Origin: Hysterium pulicare CBS 123377
Lineage: Eukaryota; Ascomycota; Dothideomycetes; Hysteriales; Hysteriaceae
NCBI GenBank assembly: GCA_000467715.1
Contig: AJFK01000512.1
Location: forward strand, 1-20,983
DNA: 20,983 nucleotides
Direction: 5' to 3'
Position 1 is the stretch's first letter. The number at the start of each line of letters is the position of its first letter. Made by a program: the position numbers and the translations under genes. Positions 20,799 through 20,983 of the stretch are shown piece by piece. Below the pieces are notes generated by a model that saw only the letters and a list, made by a program, of their open reading frames with translations, was not told the DNA's origin and ran no database searches.

Positions 20799-20983
20799 AG
20801 GTAGCGCATTGAGAGTATGATGAATAAAGCTCTCAGAATTGCTAAACTTCGGCTAGAAAGGGTTCGTTCTGTTCTTGCGGTACAGGAGAACCCCAGATAT
20901 TAGCTATTGGTTGAAATTGTTGTTTAATAGCGGCATCTATAGGTTGAGAATCATGTTGAAAGTAGCTTAGCCAGTGGCCAATG

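Noticed and set aside
1-20983. tRNA, rRNA and CRISPR arrays
   Set aside because: No cloverleaf-like sequence with the conserved tRNA boxes, no rRNA-like stretch and no regularly spaced repeat array was seen; the tandem repeats found are short and contiguous.

Overview
The window looks like the genome of a filamentous ascomycete (Pezizomycotina). The genes have short GT-AG introns (49-62 bp, with one of 233 bp). There is an iterative fungal polyketide synthase, a fungal rhodopsin-domain membrane protein and a membrane P450, and they sit next to an AT-rich, gene-poor tract of decayed sequence. I cannot fix the class or genus from the sequence alone.

Layout: 1-4746 is a gene desert. It starts AT-rich, holds a small TA-flanked inverted-repeat element (386-541), a decayed coding remnant of unknown family (about 1169-1498) and a 15-bp tandem repeat (2786-2850), and has no gene I would call intact. 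4747-11124 (minus) is a non-reducing type I PKS with the order KS-AT-PT-ACP-CMeT-alpha/beta hydrolase. It has no starter-unit (SAT) domain in front of the KS, and its reading frame changes once inside the C-methyltransferase domain. 11966-12951 (minus) is a two-exon glutathione S-transferase. 13576-14700 (plus) is a broken rhodopsin-domain integral membrane protein gene, and 14688-15760 (minus) is the 5' half of a cytochrome P450. The two fragments face each other and both stop at the same point near 14.69 kb. 16861-18582 (plus) is an intact Tri3-like acyltransferase with an HxxxDG motif. 19377-20798 (plus) is a three-exon O-methyltransferase whose frame changes near the C-terminus. The last 185 bases show nothing I can name.

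Together the PKS, acyltransferase, O-methyltransferase, P450 and GST look like a secondary-metabolite cluster. The PKS would build and C-methylate an aromatic polyketide and release it through the hydrolase domain. The P450 would oxidise it, and the O-methyltransferase and acyltransferase would decorate hydroxyls. The GST might add glutathione or protect the cell. No pathway regulator or transporter is visible. The truncated P450 and rhodopsin genes, with frame changes in the PKS and O-methyltransferase, suggest a cluster that is decaying, although single-base assembly errors could explain the two frame changes. The product is unknown, and grouping the genes into one pathway is inference from proximity.
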